Part shown: positions 36,701-42,055 of the stretch, one piece after another | Layout of the letters: every line of letters starts with the position of its first letter | How positions within the stretch are numbered: position 1 is the stretch's first letter | NCBI RefSeq assembly: GCF_016097555.1 | Contig: NC_054707.1 | Location: 202,501 to 266,500 of the forward strand | DNA length: 64,000 nt | Source: Gigantopelta aegis | Taxonomy: Eukaryota > Mollusca > Gastropoda > Neomphalida > Peltospiridae | Direction: 5' to 3' | Program-made: the position numbers and the translations under genes | Notes under the pieces: model-generated | Database searches by the model: none | The model's input: only the letters and a program-made list of their open reading frames with translations | What the model was told of the DNA's origin: nothing

Positions 36701-37672
36701 GGATCTGGGATGAGGTGGGTATCTGTGATGAGGTGGGGATCTAGGCTAATGTGGGGATGTGTGATGAGGTGGGGATCTAGGCTAATGTGGGGATCTGTGA
36801 TGAGGTGGGGATCTAGGCTAATGTGGGGATCTGTGATGAGGTGGGGATCTGTGATGAGGTGGGGATCTAGGCTAATGTGGGGATCTGTGATGAGGTGGGG
36901 ATCTAGGCTAATGTGGGGATCTGTGATGAGGTGGGGATCTGGGATAATGTGGGGATCTGTGATGAGGTGGGGATCTGTGATGAGGTGGGGATCTAGGCTA
37001 ATGTGGGGATCTGTGATGAGGTGGGGATCTAGGCTAATGTGGGGATCTGTGATGAGGTGGGGATCTAGGCTAATGTGGGGATCTGGGATGAGGTGGGGAT
37101 CTGGGATAATGTGGGGATCTGTGATGAGGTGGGGATCTAGGCTAATTTGGGGATCTGGGATAATGTGGGGATCTGTGATGAGGTGGGGATCTAGGCTAAT
37201 GTGGGGATCTGTGATGAGGTGGGTATCTGTGATGAGGTGGGGATCTAGGCTAATGTGGGGATCTGGGATGAGGTGGGGATCTAGGCTAATGTGGGGATTT
37301 GTGATGAGGTGGGGATCTGGGAAAGGGTGGGGGTCCCTGACAGGGTGGGGGTCTCTGACAGGGTGGGAATCTGGGATGAGGTGGGGGTCTCTGATAGGGT
37401 GGGGATCTGGAATAAGGTGGGTATCTAGTAAATGGTGGGGAATAAGGCAGGGGGGGTCTAGGGTTTTTAAATAGGGAAGGGGACATAACTTTAACACAGT
37501 AAAGTTGGTCGGTGTTGATAAACTGGAGGAAAATTAAGGAGAACTTGGCTTGTCACCTAAATCCACCACACCTGATTACTTCCTTATATAATGATATCAT
37601 ATTCAGTGCATAATAGAAACACCTAACCTAACCTTCTGTTTATACAGGCTCGAAGATATGGGACGACTTTAA
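3917..37672 (+). CDS. ETNK: Ethanolamine kinase, nine-exon gene
   Basis: Phosphorylates ethanolamine with ATP in the cytosol, the first step of the CDP-ethanolamine route to phosphatidylethanolamine. The exons are given in the summary. All junctions are GT-AG and phases agree, giving 357 residues; human ETNK1 is of similar size. Landmarks: N-terminus ending PAKDIKIK (33-40), glycine-loop region FTAGISNFLMGCY (42-54), catalytic HNDLL with Asp211, and the choline/ethanolamine kinase signature FIDYEY...FDIGNHFNEYAG (Asp230, residues 228-252), then SHYFWGTWALLQAKYS (308-323). The signature reads closer to ETNK1/2 than to choline kinase. Exon 8 carries a stop (36315-36317) that overlaps a GTAATG donor, so either 350 residues or, with exon 9, 357 residues result. 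Intron 1 is about 14 kb and full of repeats. ETNK1 and ETNK2 cannot be separated here. Confidence 0.95.
4037..5433. other. ETNK intron 1, 5' part
   Basis: No gene is seen. There are long G runs (from about 4109 and 4683), C runs (about 4255 and 4816), a degenerate TTAGGG-like patch at 4628-4680 and TTATTA microsatellites (4905-4930, 5325-5360). Confidence 0.5.
5434..5751. repeat. 106-bp tandem repeat, three copies
   Basis: The motif TACAATCCTCTCC recurs at 5441, 5547 and 5653, exactly 106 bp apart, and the copies are nearly identical. Each copy contains a further doubled motif, AATACTTAGTATGTA. Confidence 0.9.
5752..7489. other. ETNK intron 1, unique-looking AT-rich stretch
   Basis: No coding frame, RNA gene or recognisable transposon is seen. 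The sequence is AT-rich with scattered T runs. Confidence 0.5.
7495..9560. repeat. ~46-53-bp minisatellite with higher-order structure
   Basis: Units share the core GGAATGTAGTCTAGACAAGC. In the left two thirds the basic period is 46 bp, with longer variants. In the right third units are 52-53 bp and contain GAGTTGTTATAGTGATGG. A block of ordered variants beginning near 7817 recurs near 8289, a higher-order period of about 472 bp. Nearly every unit carries a TCTAGA palindrome. No coding role is seen. Confidence 0.9.
9567..9922 (-). mobile_element. tRNA-derived SINE, complete, with target duplications
   Basis: The body 9580-9909 lies between perfect 13-bp direct repeats (TGAAATGTAGGAA at 9567-9579 and 9910-9922), the mark of retrotransposition. 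On the minus strand it starts with a tRNA-like head (ATAGCCCAGTGGTAAAACG as A box, GGGATCAATCCC as B box), continues through GTGCATCACTACTGG and CCTGTCTGTGGGATGG motifs, and ends in a CGTTAAATAAAAC tail. This copy is the best reference for the SINE family seen elsewhere in the window. Confidence 0.9.
9950..13502. repeat. 60-64-bp minisatellite, about 58 copies
   Basis: The unit runs GGTGTAGTTACGAGTGTGTC, then TGCTGGGGGTATGACCAC, then ATACACAGTGTCACCCACTT plus CAC. Small length changes (one G, an AG dinucleotide) cause the 60-64-bp spread. The left end has shorter units. Because many units are 60 bp, open frames of repeated peptide (such as YECVCWGYDHIHSVTHF) appear on both strands; they look like by-products of the repeat rather than genes. 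Confidence 0.93.
13555..14021 (+). repeat. 80-bp tandem repeat carrying a 3' splice-site copy
   Basis: The motif TATTGGCTGTTGATTAACC recurs every 80 bp (13572, 13652, 13732 and so on). Every unit contains GCTTTCTTTTCAGTACTTAA or a close variant, which matches the real acceptor of ETNK exon 2 (GCTTTCTTTCCAGTACTTCA at 18283-18302). The array was later split by a Tc1 element, a LINE and an integrase-type element, and resumes at 15520 and about 18100. Confidence 0.9.
14022..15519 (+). mobile_element. Tc1/mariner transposon, copy A (1498 bp)
   Basis: Terminal inverted repeats start TACTCTTCAAAA and share a further GAAACGCAAAA block. The insertion lies in a TATA stretch of the 80-bp repeat, consistent with a TA target. 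It is the same length as copy B at 40558-42055 and nearly identical to it, so both are recent arrivals. Confidence 0.95.
14329..15346 (+). pseudogene. Tc1 transposase, copy A, one stop
   Basis: The frame starts MQDMPRLSEPQRNNAIGR. It has a paired-type helix-turn-helix region (AVARAFHVSPSTISRLWDRY), a GRPR hook-like motif, a second helix-turn-helix (ISDQTVRNRLREVGIRAR), and a catalytic core with the first Asp in FSDESRF, the second in HDNARPH and Glu in PDLNPIEHLWDEL. The last two are separated by 34 residues (DD34E), the Tc1 hallmark. A single TGA (14804-14806) right after DESRFLL interrupts an otherwise open frame of about 339 codons; copy B has CGA here. Confidence 0.93.
15520..15600 (+). 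repeat. 80-bp repeat, continuation after copy A
   Basis: The interrupted 80-bp unit resumes directly at the transposon edge (ACATTGCTTT...TTCAGTACTTAATATATG) and runs to GAGCCTGTAAAAC, where the LINE tail begins. Confidence 0.85.
15592..16396 (-). mobile_element. LINE 3' end, 5'-truncated
   Basis: A minus-strand frame (16276-15809) encodes the C-terminal end of a non-LTR reverse transcriptase protein: FNAYIQPLFDYCLTIWGNC, then INKLQKRTAHIIF, typical of the region after the RT domain in jockey/CR1-like LINEs. Below it lie an AATAAA signal on the minus strand and an ATT/CTT-rich tail at 15592-15625. The element lacks its RT core and endonuclease, the usual 5' truncation. It is inserted in the 80-bp array. 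Confidence 0.85.
15809..16276 (-). pseudogene. LINE ORF2 C-terminal fragment
   Basis: An open frame of 155 codons survives, holding only the post-RT region (IQPLFDYCLTIWG near its start, then ELRSIDDGNMLAPRP, then FSGVGIWKSL). This part normally follows the RT thumb, so the piece cannot act alone. The ATG is incidental, because the upstream part is missing. Confidence 0.8.
16397..16520. repeat. Palindrome-rich junction
   Basis: Inverted motifs (CAGGTAATAT and ATATTACCTG, AATCTGTATAAT and TATACAGATT) are packed in about 110 bp, and GTTACAGTTAATCTGTATAATC recurs at about 16694. They look like ends of small foldback elements. Confidence 0.5.
16521..18004 (+). mobile_element. Integrase-type element with tandem-repeat inverted ends, old and broken
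   Basis: Both ends carry about three copies of a 41-bp unit containing GATCAATGTAG. The left array (16521-16636) is the inverse of the right array (17886-18004), so the terminal inverted repeats are themselves tandem arrays. Between them lies a plus-strand integrase-like coding region. I take it as a fossil of an integrase-carrying element (Ginger or retroelement kin; the vertebrate gene KRBA2 derives from this type). It appears broken, with probably a few breaks. It is inserted in the 80-bp array of ETNK intron 1. Confidence 0.7.
16902..17880 (+). pseudogene. Integrase-like coding remnant (KRBA2-type)
   Basis: The readable part resembles the N-terminal zinc-binding module and following region of retroviral-type integrases (RAHIATGHGGRDKMIKEI, then MCIECQRKQ: a His-His-Cys-Cys arrangement) as found in KRBA2-like proteins. 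The stretch after it lacks a convincing catalytic core, and a cysteine-rich tail seems to lie near the right end. It is treated as a broken fossil; no host role is implied by its intronic position. Confidence 0.65.
18100..18301 (+). repeat. 80-bp repeat, last units, ending in the exon 2 acceptor
   Basis: Two further units (acceptor-like TTCAGTACTT at about 18126 and 18206) are followed by a diverged last unit (AACCCTGATATTGAGCC...) that contains the true ETNK exon 2 acceptor, CTTTCCAG, and the first five exon bases TACTT. The real splice site therefore lies inside the terminal unit of the array. Confidence 0.88.
18297..18559 (+). CDS. ETNK: ETNK exon 2
   Basis: Codes residues 41-127 plus two bases of 128: YFTAGISNFLMGCY, then DDIVLIRIYG (the nucleotide-binding N lobe), and YCTFDNGMAYGYLKG. 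The donor is GTATGT at 18560. The open frame runs on into intron 2, but homology ends at NIRK. Confidence 0.93.
18560..19030. other. ETNK intron 2, unique part
   Basis: AT-rich; no gene or recognisable repeat seen. Confidence 0.5.
19031..20250. repeat. ~62-bp minisatellite, decaying to the right
   Basis: Units contain ATTGTGTATTACACACAGTG, then GCGTAATAAATGTATAACAT and ACACCATGGGGCAATAT. Units at 19031-19420 are nearly identical. After a 250-bp interruption (about 19425-19665) the same repeat continues in diverged form to about 20250, so the left part is younger or homogenised. Confidence 0.9.
20516..20659 (+). CDS. ETNK: ETNK exon 3
   Basis: Codes residues 129-175 (LIAQEMAKLHSL, then KKMDIFFSLCPDSFPDPEKQK) with split codons at both ends. 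The acceptor is TTTTCAG and the donor GTAGGT at 20660. The LIAxxxAKLH motif aligns with LIARQLAKIH of vertebrate ETNK1. Confidence 0.93.
20757..20905 (+). mobile_element. Diverged fragment of the TTAA-type MITE
   Basis: The order of motifs (GATGATCAGAAACACACTTG, then CAGCCACTGATA, then CAATGTCTCAACAATGGC) follows the right half of the MITE at 31812-32196 in diverged form. Confidence 0.5.
20981..22401. mobile_element. hAT-like non-autonomous transposon
   Basis: The ends read CAGAGCTGGC and GCCAGCCCTG (inverse of each other with one mismatch), the hAT terminal pattern, and the 8-bp motif CATGTACA sits at each edge (20975-20982 and 22402-22409), matching the 8-bp duplication of hAT elements if two bases were lost at the left edge. 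The 1.4-kb interior has no transposase, a perfect (AT)n tract at about 21703-21784 and a hairpin of ACTCGTCCG-type motifs near 20999-21035. Confidence 0.65.
21703..21784. repeat. (AT)n microsatellite
   Basis: About 80 bp of uninterrupted AT dinucleotides inside the hAT-like element. Confidence 0.95.
22424..22648 (+). mobile_element. tRNA-derived SINE, diverged
   Basis: The head reads AGACCTAGCTCAGTCAGG (A-box type). The body keeps GGTATGTGCTGTCCTGTC and GTGCATATAAAAGATACCC, and the tail ends GATGTTATTAAACGAGACAAAC. The head type differs from the SINE at 9580 but matches that at 59565-59895, while the body is shared. Confidence 0.75.
22714..22856 (+). CDS. ETNK: ETNK exon 4, catalytic loop
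   Basis: Codes residues 177-223 with split codons at both ends, including VVYSHNDLLLQNIVYDE; Asp211 of HNDLL is the expected catalytic base. The donor GTATGC at 22857 is also the first base of the 23-bp array that follows. Confidence 0.95.
22851..23633 (+). repeat. 23-bp minisatellite starting at the exon 4 donor
   Basis: The unit GTATGCGTATTGTCTGATCG plus CTG repeats about 34 times. The last exon bases and donor (CGCTG|GTATGC) recur in nearly every unit as CGCTG|GTATGC, GTATGT or GTACGT, so potential 5' splice sites recur every 23 bp for 780 bp. Unit variants are grouped in blocks (ATGCG first, then TACGTG, then TATGTG). Confidence 0.92.
23713..24888. mobile_element. TTAA-site transposon, copy 1 (~1.18 kb, non-autonomous)
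   Basis: The element is flanked by TTAA (23709-23712 and 24889-24892) and begins AGG and ends CCT, as in piggyBac-type insertions. It shares most of its length with 54122-55319. No transposase is seen; frames are short. It sits inside a SINE, whose sequence resumes on the other side, proving insertion. Confidence 0.85.
25053..25226. mobile_element. 174-bp MITE with CAGT...ACTG ends (Tigger/pogo type)
   Basis: The ends CAGTAAAACCTCTC and GAGGGGTTTCACTG are imperfect inverses, and TA flanks both edges (25051-25052 and 25227-25228). The interior repeats CCGGACTT and TAAACCGG motifs. TA target and CAGT ends fit pogo/Tigger MITEs. It is nested in the SINE. Confidence 0.8.
25270..25881. other. ETNK intron 4, 3' part
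   Basis: No gene is seen. It contains a (GT)n patch and a G run of about 22 near 25590-25612, a potential G-quadruplex site and a likely length-unstable tract. Confidence 0.5.
25882..25965 (+). CDS. ETNK: ETNK exon 5, kinase signature
   Basis: Codes residues 225-251 (KIGFIDYEY, then FQAFDIGNHFNEYA) with split codons on both sides. Asp230 is the metal-binding Asp of the choline/ethanolamine kinase signature. The acceptor is TTTTTCAG and the donor GTTAGT. Confidence 0.95.
25966..26947. other. ETNK intron 5
   Basis: AT-rich, with two SINE tail fragments (GGTGTCGTTAAACATTCATT near 26128 and TAATAAATCAATGTACTCTA near 26503). No gene seen. Confidence 0.55.
26948..27111 (+). CDS. ETNK: ETNK exon 6
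   Basis: Codes residues 253-306 (IDEIDYNLYPNDEYQLSW, then EVTDEEVRNFHLNVQLCSL), starting with a split Gly codon and ending in phase 0. YNLYP aligns with YSLYP of vertebrate ETNK1. The donor GTAATA is followed by exact copies of its intron side. Confidence 0.94.
27112..27219 (+). repeat. 27-bp tandem repeat starting at the exon 6 donor, four copies
   Basis: GTAATATTTATCTCCCTTTG plus TTCATCA repeats at 27112, 27139, 27166 and 27193. Each unit begins with the donor GTAATA. The bases before each copy (TGTTCATCA) resemble the exon end (TGTTCCCTG). Because 27 is a multiple of three and the units lack stops, use of a later donor would add nine residues per unit. Confidence 0.92.
27218..27335 (+). 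mobile_element. SINE head fragment
   Basis: TACTAAAGCACTTGCCTGAT (after the A-box region) and GGATCGATCCCCGTCAG (B box), then GACCCATTGGACTATTTCTC; the rest of the SINE is missing and the 57-bp array follows. Confidence 0.75.
27358..29320. repeat. 57-59-bp C-rich minisatellite, about 34 copies
   Basis: The unit runs CCCCACCCCCGAACCCCCAG, then TAGATCTCTCTCTGTGGGAG, then CTCTCCTTATGTTATCC. The plus strand is strongly pyrimidine-biased and each unit holds a pyrimidine stretch ending in CAG, plus AGATCT and GAGCTC palindromes. Open frames on both strands are by-products of the repeat. Confidence 0.93.
29321..29595. other. ETNK intron 6, end; duplicated acceptor-like motif
   Basis: TTACAGGCATCACA occurs at about 29430 and again at about 29445, and the true exon 7 junction reads TTTCAGGCATCACA (29590-29603). 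The two upstream copies therefore match the acceptor plus the first eight exon bases. Confidence 0.6.
29596..29669 (+). CDS. ETNK: ETNK exon 7
   Basis: Codes residues 307-330 (ASHYFWGTWALLQAKYSKID, then FDYL) plus two bases of Gly331. Very close to ASHFFWGLWALIQAKYS of vertebrate ETNK1. The donor is a consensus GTGAGT. Confidence 0.95.
29670..31811. other. ETNK intron 7, 5' part
   Basis: No gene is seen. TTAGCCA-rich sequence at 30520-30600 recurs in the same orientation at 32340-32420, suggesting that one older repeat element spans about 30480-32450 and was later entered by the MITE at 31812. G, C, T and A runs occur near 30762, 30920 and 31125. Confidence 0.45.
31812..32196. mobile_element. 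TTAA-site MITE (385 bp)
   Basis: Inverted ends AGGGACATTCCTGA and TCAGGAATGTCCCT are exact and flanked by TTAA (31808-31811 and 32197-32200). Internal motifs GCTGCAGTTTTTAAGATG and CTTTCAATGCAGCAAAG extend the inverted structure. TTAA targeting fits piggyBac-type mobilisation. Confidence 0.85.
32430..35190. other. ETNK intron 7, middle
   Basis: No supported gene. Homopolymer runs occur (C at about 32690-32704 and 34128-34140; G at about 32985). Short frames at 32652-32976, 33359-33664 and 34490-34732 show no recognisable domain and no splice context. Confidence 0.45.
35195..35415 (+). mobile_element. SINE body and tail, head missing
   Basis: Motifs in order: CCAACCAGTGCACCACAACT, GGTATGTGCTGTCTGTGGG, GTGCATATAAAAGATCCC, GCCAATAGTCGATGATTAAT and the tail GTGTCATTAAACAAAATAAAC. 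Confidence 0.85.
35505..36215. repeat. 45-bp minisatellite, 16 copies
   Basis: The unit reads CCACCTCTTTAGACCTGTAC, then TGCCGGGTGCAACTGCCCAT, then CTCGT. Since 45 is a multiple of three, both strands stay open for over 200 codons (15-residue periods such as VHLFRPVLPGATAHL on plus). There is no signal peptide, homology or splice context, so I do not call a gene. It ends about 40 bp before the ETNK exon 8 acceptor. Confidence 0.93.
36257..36313 (+). CDS. ETNK: ETNK exon 8
   Basis: Codes residues 332-349 (YAVIRFEEYFRRKEEFKL) with a split Gly before and a split Met after. The acceptor is CTCTTTCAG. The sequence at the end, TTGATGTAATG, can be read as Met-stop (stop at 36315-36317) or spliced at donor GTAATG (36314), which is the same hexamer used after exon 1. 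Confidence 0.9.
36383..37445. repeat. 18-bp minisatellite, about 58 copies
   Basis: Units alternate between GTGGGGATCTGTGATGAG, GTGGGGATCTAGGCTAAT and GGGATAAT forms, all 18 bp. The right end (after 37310) changes to GGTGGGGGTCCCTGACAG. Being a multiple of three, it leaves open frames of 356 codons on plus (hexapeptides such as MRWGSV) and 381 on minus (DPHLIT, DPHISL). It lies between ETNK exons 8 and 9 and would form part of the 3' UTR if exon 8 is terminal. Confidence 0.93.
37648..37672 (+). CDS. ETNK: ETNK exon 9 (last seven residues)
   Basis: After a branch-point-like CTAAC and the acceptor TTCTGTTTATACAG, the 25 bases complete the split Met and add LEDMGRL and a stop (37670-37672). The in-phase join and the good acceptor support it; the short length and the competing exon 8 stop keep it below certainty. 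Confidence 0.65.
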
Positions 37673-37950
37673 TCTTGGACATCTAATAATGCAGACAGTT
37701 GTCTGTTTTTAAAGGTCAGAGTGTATAAAGTAGTTAAAAATAATATTTTAAGAAATTAAAATAGTCATCCTATCATTTTATCATTAACAGACAATTAATG
37801 ATTAAAATAGTCATCCTATCATTTTATCATTAACAGACAATTAAAATAGTCATCCTATCATTTTATCATTAACAGACAATTAATGATTAAAGTTTGTTTT
37901 CCTTAATCAATCGCCAACTAATGGATATCATACAGTATTTTTTATATCAA
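37673..37950. other. Probable ETNK 3' UTR
   Basis: A 50-70-bp AT-rich unit (AAAATAGTCATCCTATCATT) occurs three times at 37757-37880. No polyadenylation signal is decisive; AATAAA occurs at 38308-38313. Confidence 0.4.
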
Positions 37951-37951
37951 C

Positions 37952-38212
37952 TTTCCCATAGGCAGGACAGCACATACCATGGCCTTTGATATACCAGTCA
38001 GAAATTGGGTCCCTGTTGGTGGACCCACTGGGCTATTTCTTGTTCCAGCCACTGCACCACGACTGGACTGTCAAGGGCCATTATATGGGCTATCCTGTCT
38101 GTGGGATGGTGCATATAAAAAGATCCCTTGCTACTAATATTTGACATCCAGCCGATGATTAATACATCCATGTGCTCTAGTAGTGTCGTTAAACAACACA
38201 AACATAATCTGT
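37952..38212 (+). mobile_element. SINE with inverted duplication of its body
   Basis: The first 48 bp (GGCAGGACAGCACATACCAT, then GGCCTTTGATATACCAGT) are SINE body in minus orientation. The rest (GGACCCACTGGGCTATTTCT to GTGTCGTTAAACAACACAAAC) is plus orientation and includes the same segment, so the two can pair as a hairpin. Confidence 0.75.
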
Positions 38213-39037
38213 TTATACAGCACATAAGCACAAACAATTCCGATGTCCACAAGTTATTTATACAAAGATTATGCATGGGATTACTTAATTTCTAGTTATT
38301 TGTTACAAATAAATGTAAAAATAGCAAAATATTGTACTTGTGACTATTTATTAGTGCCTTTAACTGTCAATACTCACTCAAATTTCGATCTTTCAGCATA
38401 ATGAGTTATTTACCAAGGATATTTTACATTTGAAAGCTGTACTTTTTTTTCTTCAAAAGTTTATTTCCATGAAATGCCACATTTACATCCGTGTTATATA
38501 CCCACGTGGTTTGGGTATACTACACACACACATACATAATAAATATTAGACATTTTATTAGAAGAAATAACATTGCAAAATAATAATAATAAAAAATATT
38601 ATGTAATAGGGATTGGCAGTGTCATGCAGGACAGTTATATTAGTAAGAAAATTAAGGAAATGTTTTATCTCCAGCTGAAAGGATGTTTCCCTTAGCATAA
38701 AAATAAACTTAGTGGAATTGATGGATGTATTATTATTATTATTTAAAGTATTAATTTTAAAGAGGTAAAACGCCCCATTTTTCTGTGAAGCGGTCTTCAT
38801 TGTACCCTAAAATAAATTTTTCTATTGTTCTATAATATTTTATAAAACTAAGAGCTTCCATAAATTTGTGTAGTTTTTCTTTATGTTTACAACTATATGT
38901 GTAGCTTTTCAGTATGATAATCAGATGACTTATTAAAATGCTTTGACTAGTTGAAAGCTGTACTTAGTCATTTCAGTACATTCCAAGTTAGTAAGGTTGT
39001 GATGAAATGTTTTACTCCTTGTACATTACTTTATCTT

Positions 39038-39070
<33 letters not shown>

Positions 39071-39390
39071 CAATTCTCGGAGGCCTGTATTAGACAAAGA
39101 TAAACAAACACACAGACCCAATGCCGCATCATTTGGAAGTGGCAGAAAGTGATGAACTAGTTAGGCTTAATTAATTTGTTTAGTGTTGTTAAAATTGATA
39201 CATGGCATTTTGGTATGTAGTAGAATACAGTGGGTTTGATTATTGCATCAGTGTGATGATAAAAAAGGTATGCATTTAACACAGTATTTAACACATAGGG
39301 TTTGCTTTCTTATTTACTGCACAAGCCAACATACAACTTCATCATTATGTCATCTCAGTGTGTTTGCAGACAACAAACGTGTAATATTTA
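38213..39390. other. Spacer downstream of ETNK
   Basis: AT-rich; no gene seen. Microsatellite-like tracts lie at about 38578-38600, 38730-38742 and 39043-39070. Confidence 0.5.
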
Positions 39391-39542
39391 TAGGATATTA
39401 AACAAGCTTCCATTTTATATAATGTATATGTCCCAAGTGAAGCAAGTTTCAGCTGTCACAAACTTTAGTGAGTGACATTGATAATTGTTTCACGAGGGAC
39501 ATAAACATGATACGAAATGGTAGCAAGTTTAATATCCTATTT
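39389..39542. mobile_element. Small MITE (~150 bp)
   Basis: The ends ATAGGATATTAAAC and GTTTAATATCCTAT are exact inverses, followed by weaker inverse motifs (CTTCCATTT/AAATGGTAG, TATGTCCC/GGGACATA). No coding content. Confidence 0.75.
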
Positions 39543-39674
39543 ATTACGTACCCGTAATTCATTTCAGTTTATTTATATCACTCAACTTGTTTGGTATGAA
39601 CCAAGATATTTTTTTAACAATATGGATAATAAATAAGAAATGAAAACCATGTATAAAATTGTGTATACTTACAA

Positions 39675-39928
39675 TTTATAGGGCTATTTCTCGTTCCAGC
39701 CAGTGCTCCACAACTGGTGTAACAAAGACCGTGATATGTACTATCCTGTCTGTGGGATGGTGCATATAATAGATCCTTTGCTGCTAATCGAAAAGAGCAG
39801 CCCATGACTTGGTGACAGCGGGTTTCCTCTCTCAATACTTTTGTGGTACTTAACCATATGTCTGACACCATATAACCGTAAATGAAATGTGTCGAGTGCG
39901 TCGTTAAATTAAAAAACCCCACATAAAA
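39675..39928 (+). mobile_element. SINE, head truncated
   Basis: Begins GGGCTATTTCTCGTTCCAGC, continues with CAGTGCTCCACAACTGG and CCTGTCTGTGGGATGGTGC, and ends with CGAGTGCGTCGTTAAATTAA. Its middle (GTGACAGCGGGTTTCCTCTC, CCATATGTCTGACACCATAT) matches the variant at 9580-9909. Confidence 0.85.
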
Positions 39929-40557
39929 CATAACATTTTTATTTGATATATTTACATATTTTATCTGTCAGTTTCTAATTCATATATATATATCTGTAAC
40001 ATATGTATTGGTGAAATGGGTATTTACCATCATTCTTACAGATCTCCTTTCACAGCTTTCTTTAGCCTTTATTAATGTTTGCAAAATGTTAGAAAATTTT
40101 ATTTCTTTAAAACCAACACCATATTATATGAAATAAAATGATATTTTGATACTCTGTGTTTATTTGTCCTTTTCTGTTGTTAGTGTTGGTTAAAGTCTCC
40201 ATAATATTCTTAAAAACGGGTCCTGGGGGCGGGGGTGTAGGGTGGTGAAGTAGGGGGCGATTTGGGGCATGCTCCCTCAAAAACATTTTGAATTTCAGGT
40301 GTACAAATACAGCATTTCCAGCCTGGTGAGCACAGTAGCAGGGAAAATGTGGGGTGGTGGTGGGAGATAGCCCCTGTGACCCCAGTCATCTGCTGCCATT
40401 ACTAACATCTTCCCTATGAACCGAACCTTTTTAAACTACCAAAATTATATACATGTTAAATATATGTTCTTGTTTAGAATATTAGTATCTATATATCCAT
40501 TTTGGTTCTGGTCATATTAAATATTTTAGCTGAAGCTTCAGTCCATTTCCTAATATA
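39929..40557. other. Spacer
   Basis: No gene seen. AT-rich with a G-rich patch at 40215-40275. Confidence 0.5.
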
Positions 40558-42055
40558 TACTCTTCAAAAAAAGAAACGCAAAAGGGTACAAATGGGTTAT
40601 AACTCCGATTTTATGTTTCCTACCGGTTCATGCTTTGTGAATATAAGGTCATTACATGTCCCAAACACATTCCCACGGTTACATTCGATAAAACGCAGCT
40701 ACTGTAAAATAAAGTTTCAAAATGTGAATATTCGCAAAAACGCAGCCACGTGCAAACCATGTCACCACTGCACGTGCGTTGTCTGCACGTGCAACATGAA
40801 CACCGACAGTATAAAAGTGCAGGGTTTTCGCTTGCCTGGCCTCTGTATCTGGCCGACAGTTGACAATCCAGGACATGCCACGTCTCAGTGAACCGCAGAG
40901 AAACAATGCCATCGGCCGACTAGACACAGGCGAATCCAGAACGGCCGTTGCCAGGGCATTCCATGTGTCCCCAAGCACCATCTCCAGACTGTGGGACCGT
41001 TACCAGCAACATGGATCAACACGTGACCTCCCTAGATCCGGTCGACCACGGGTCACTACCCCCGGGCAGGACCGCTACATCCGGGTACGCCACCTTCGGG
41101 AACGATTGACTACTGCCACCTCCACAGCCGCAGCAATACCAGGTTTGCGCAGGATATCCGACCAGACCGTACGGAACCGCCTACGTGAGGTAGGAATTCG
41201 TGCCAGACGTCCAGTTCGAGGTGTCATCTTAACACCACAACACCGTCGACTCCGACTGCAGTGGTGCCAGATTCATCGACAATGGCCTCAACTGCGATGG
41301 AGACGGGTGTGGTTCAGTGACGAGTCCCGATTTCTGCTCCGACGTCATGATGGAAGATGTCGCGTGTATAGGCGTCGTGGTGAACGTTATGCGGCAAACT
41401 GCGTGCAGGAAGTGGAAAGATTCGGCGGGGGTAGTGTCATGGTGTGGGCAGCCATCTCACACACTGGCAGAACTGACCTGGTCCACGTGCAGGGCAACCT
41501 GAATGCACAGGGCTACATTGACCAGATCCTCCGGCCACACATCGTTCCAGTTATGGCCAACGCCAACGCAGTGTTCCAACATGACAACGCCAGGCCTCAC
41601 ACAGCACGTCTCACAACGGCTTTCCTACAGAACAACAACATTAATGTCCTTCCTTGACCATCGATATCACCGGATTTGAACCCAATTGAGCATCTATGGG
41701 ACGAGTTGGACCGACGCCTCCGACAGCGACAACCACAGCCTCAGACCCTGCCCGAGCTGGCAGCAGCCTTGCAGGCCGAGTGGGCCACCATCCCCCGGGA
41801 CGTCATCCGTACTCTGGTTGCTTCAATGGGCAGGCGGTGCCAGGCAGTTGTCAACACACGCGGAGGCCACACCCGGTATTGACTCCAGATGACCTTGACC
41901 TTGGTGGTGTGTCCTATCACTTACTCACAATGGACTAGAATGAATTGTGAACGATCCTGCAACATTTGGTAATTATCGGACTCGCCATTCAATAATTAAA
42001 TCAATTCTCCAAATGTTACGACAATGTGGTTTTGCGTTTCTTCTTTTGAAGAGTA
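40558..42055 (+). mobile_element. Tc1/mariner transposon, copy B (1498 bp)
   Basis: Same inverted ends (TACTCTTCAAAA) and same length as copy A at 14022-15519, with only scattered base differences, flanked by TA-rich sequence. The pair shows recent mobility of this family in the lineage. Confidence 0.95.
40876..41879 (+). pseudogene. Tc1 transposase, copy B, one stop
   Basis: Same protein as copy A (MPRLSEPQRNNAIGRLDTG onward) with the DD34E core. The start codon used in copy A is changed (ATG to ATC), so translation would begin at the next Met (40876). One TGA at about 41655-41657 replaces the Trp codon of the VLPWPS motif seen in copy A, between the second and third catalytic residues. Copies A and B are broken at different places, so each still matches the family where the other fails. 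Confidence 0.92.

Noticed and set aside
36404-37497. Open frames of 356 (plus) and 381 (minus) codons
   Set aside because: Both arise from an 18-bp repeat with a period divisible by three; there is no conserved domain, signal or splice context.
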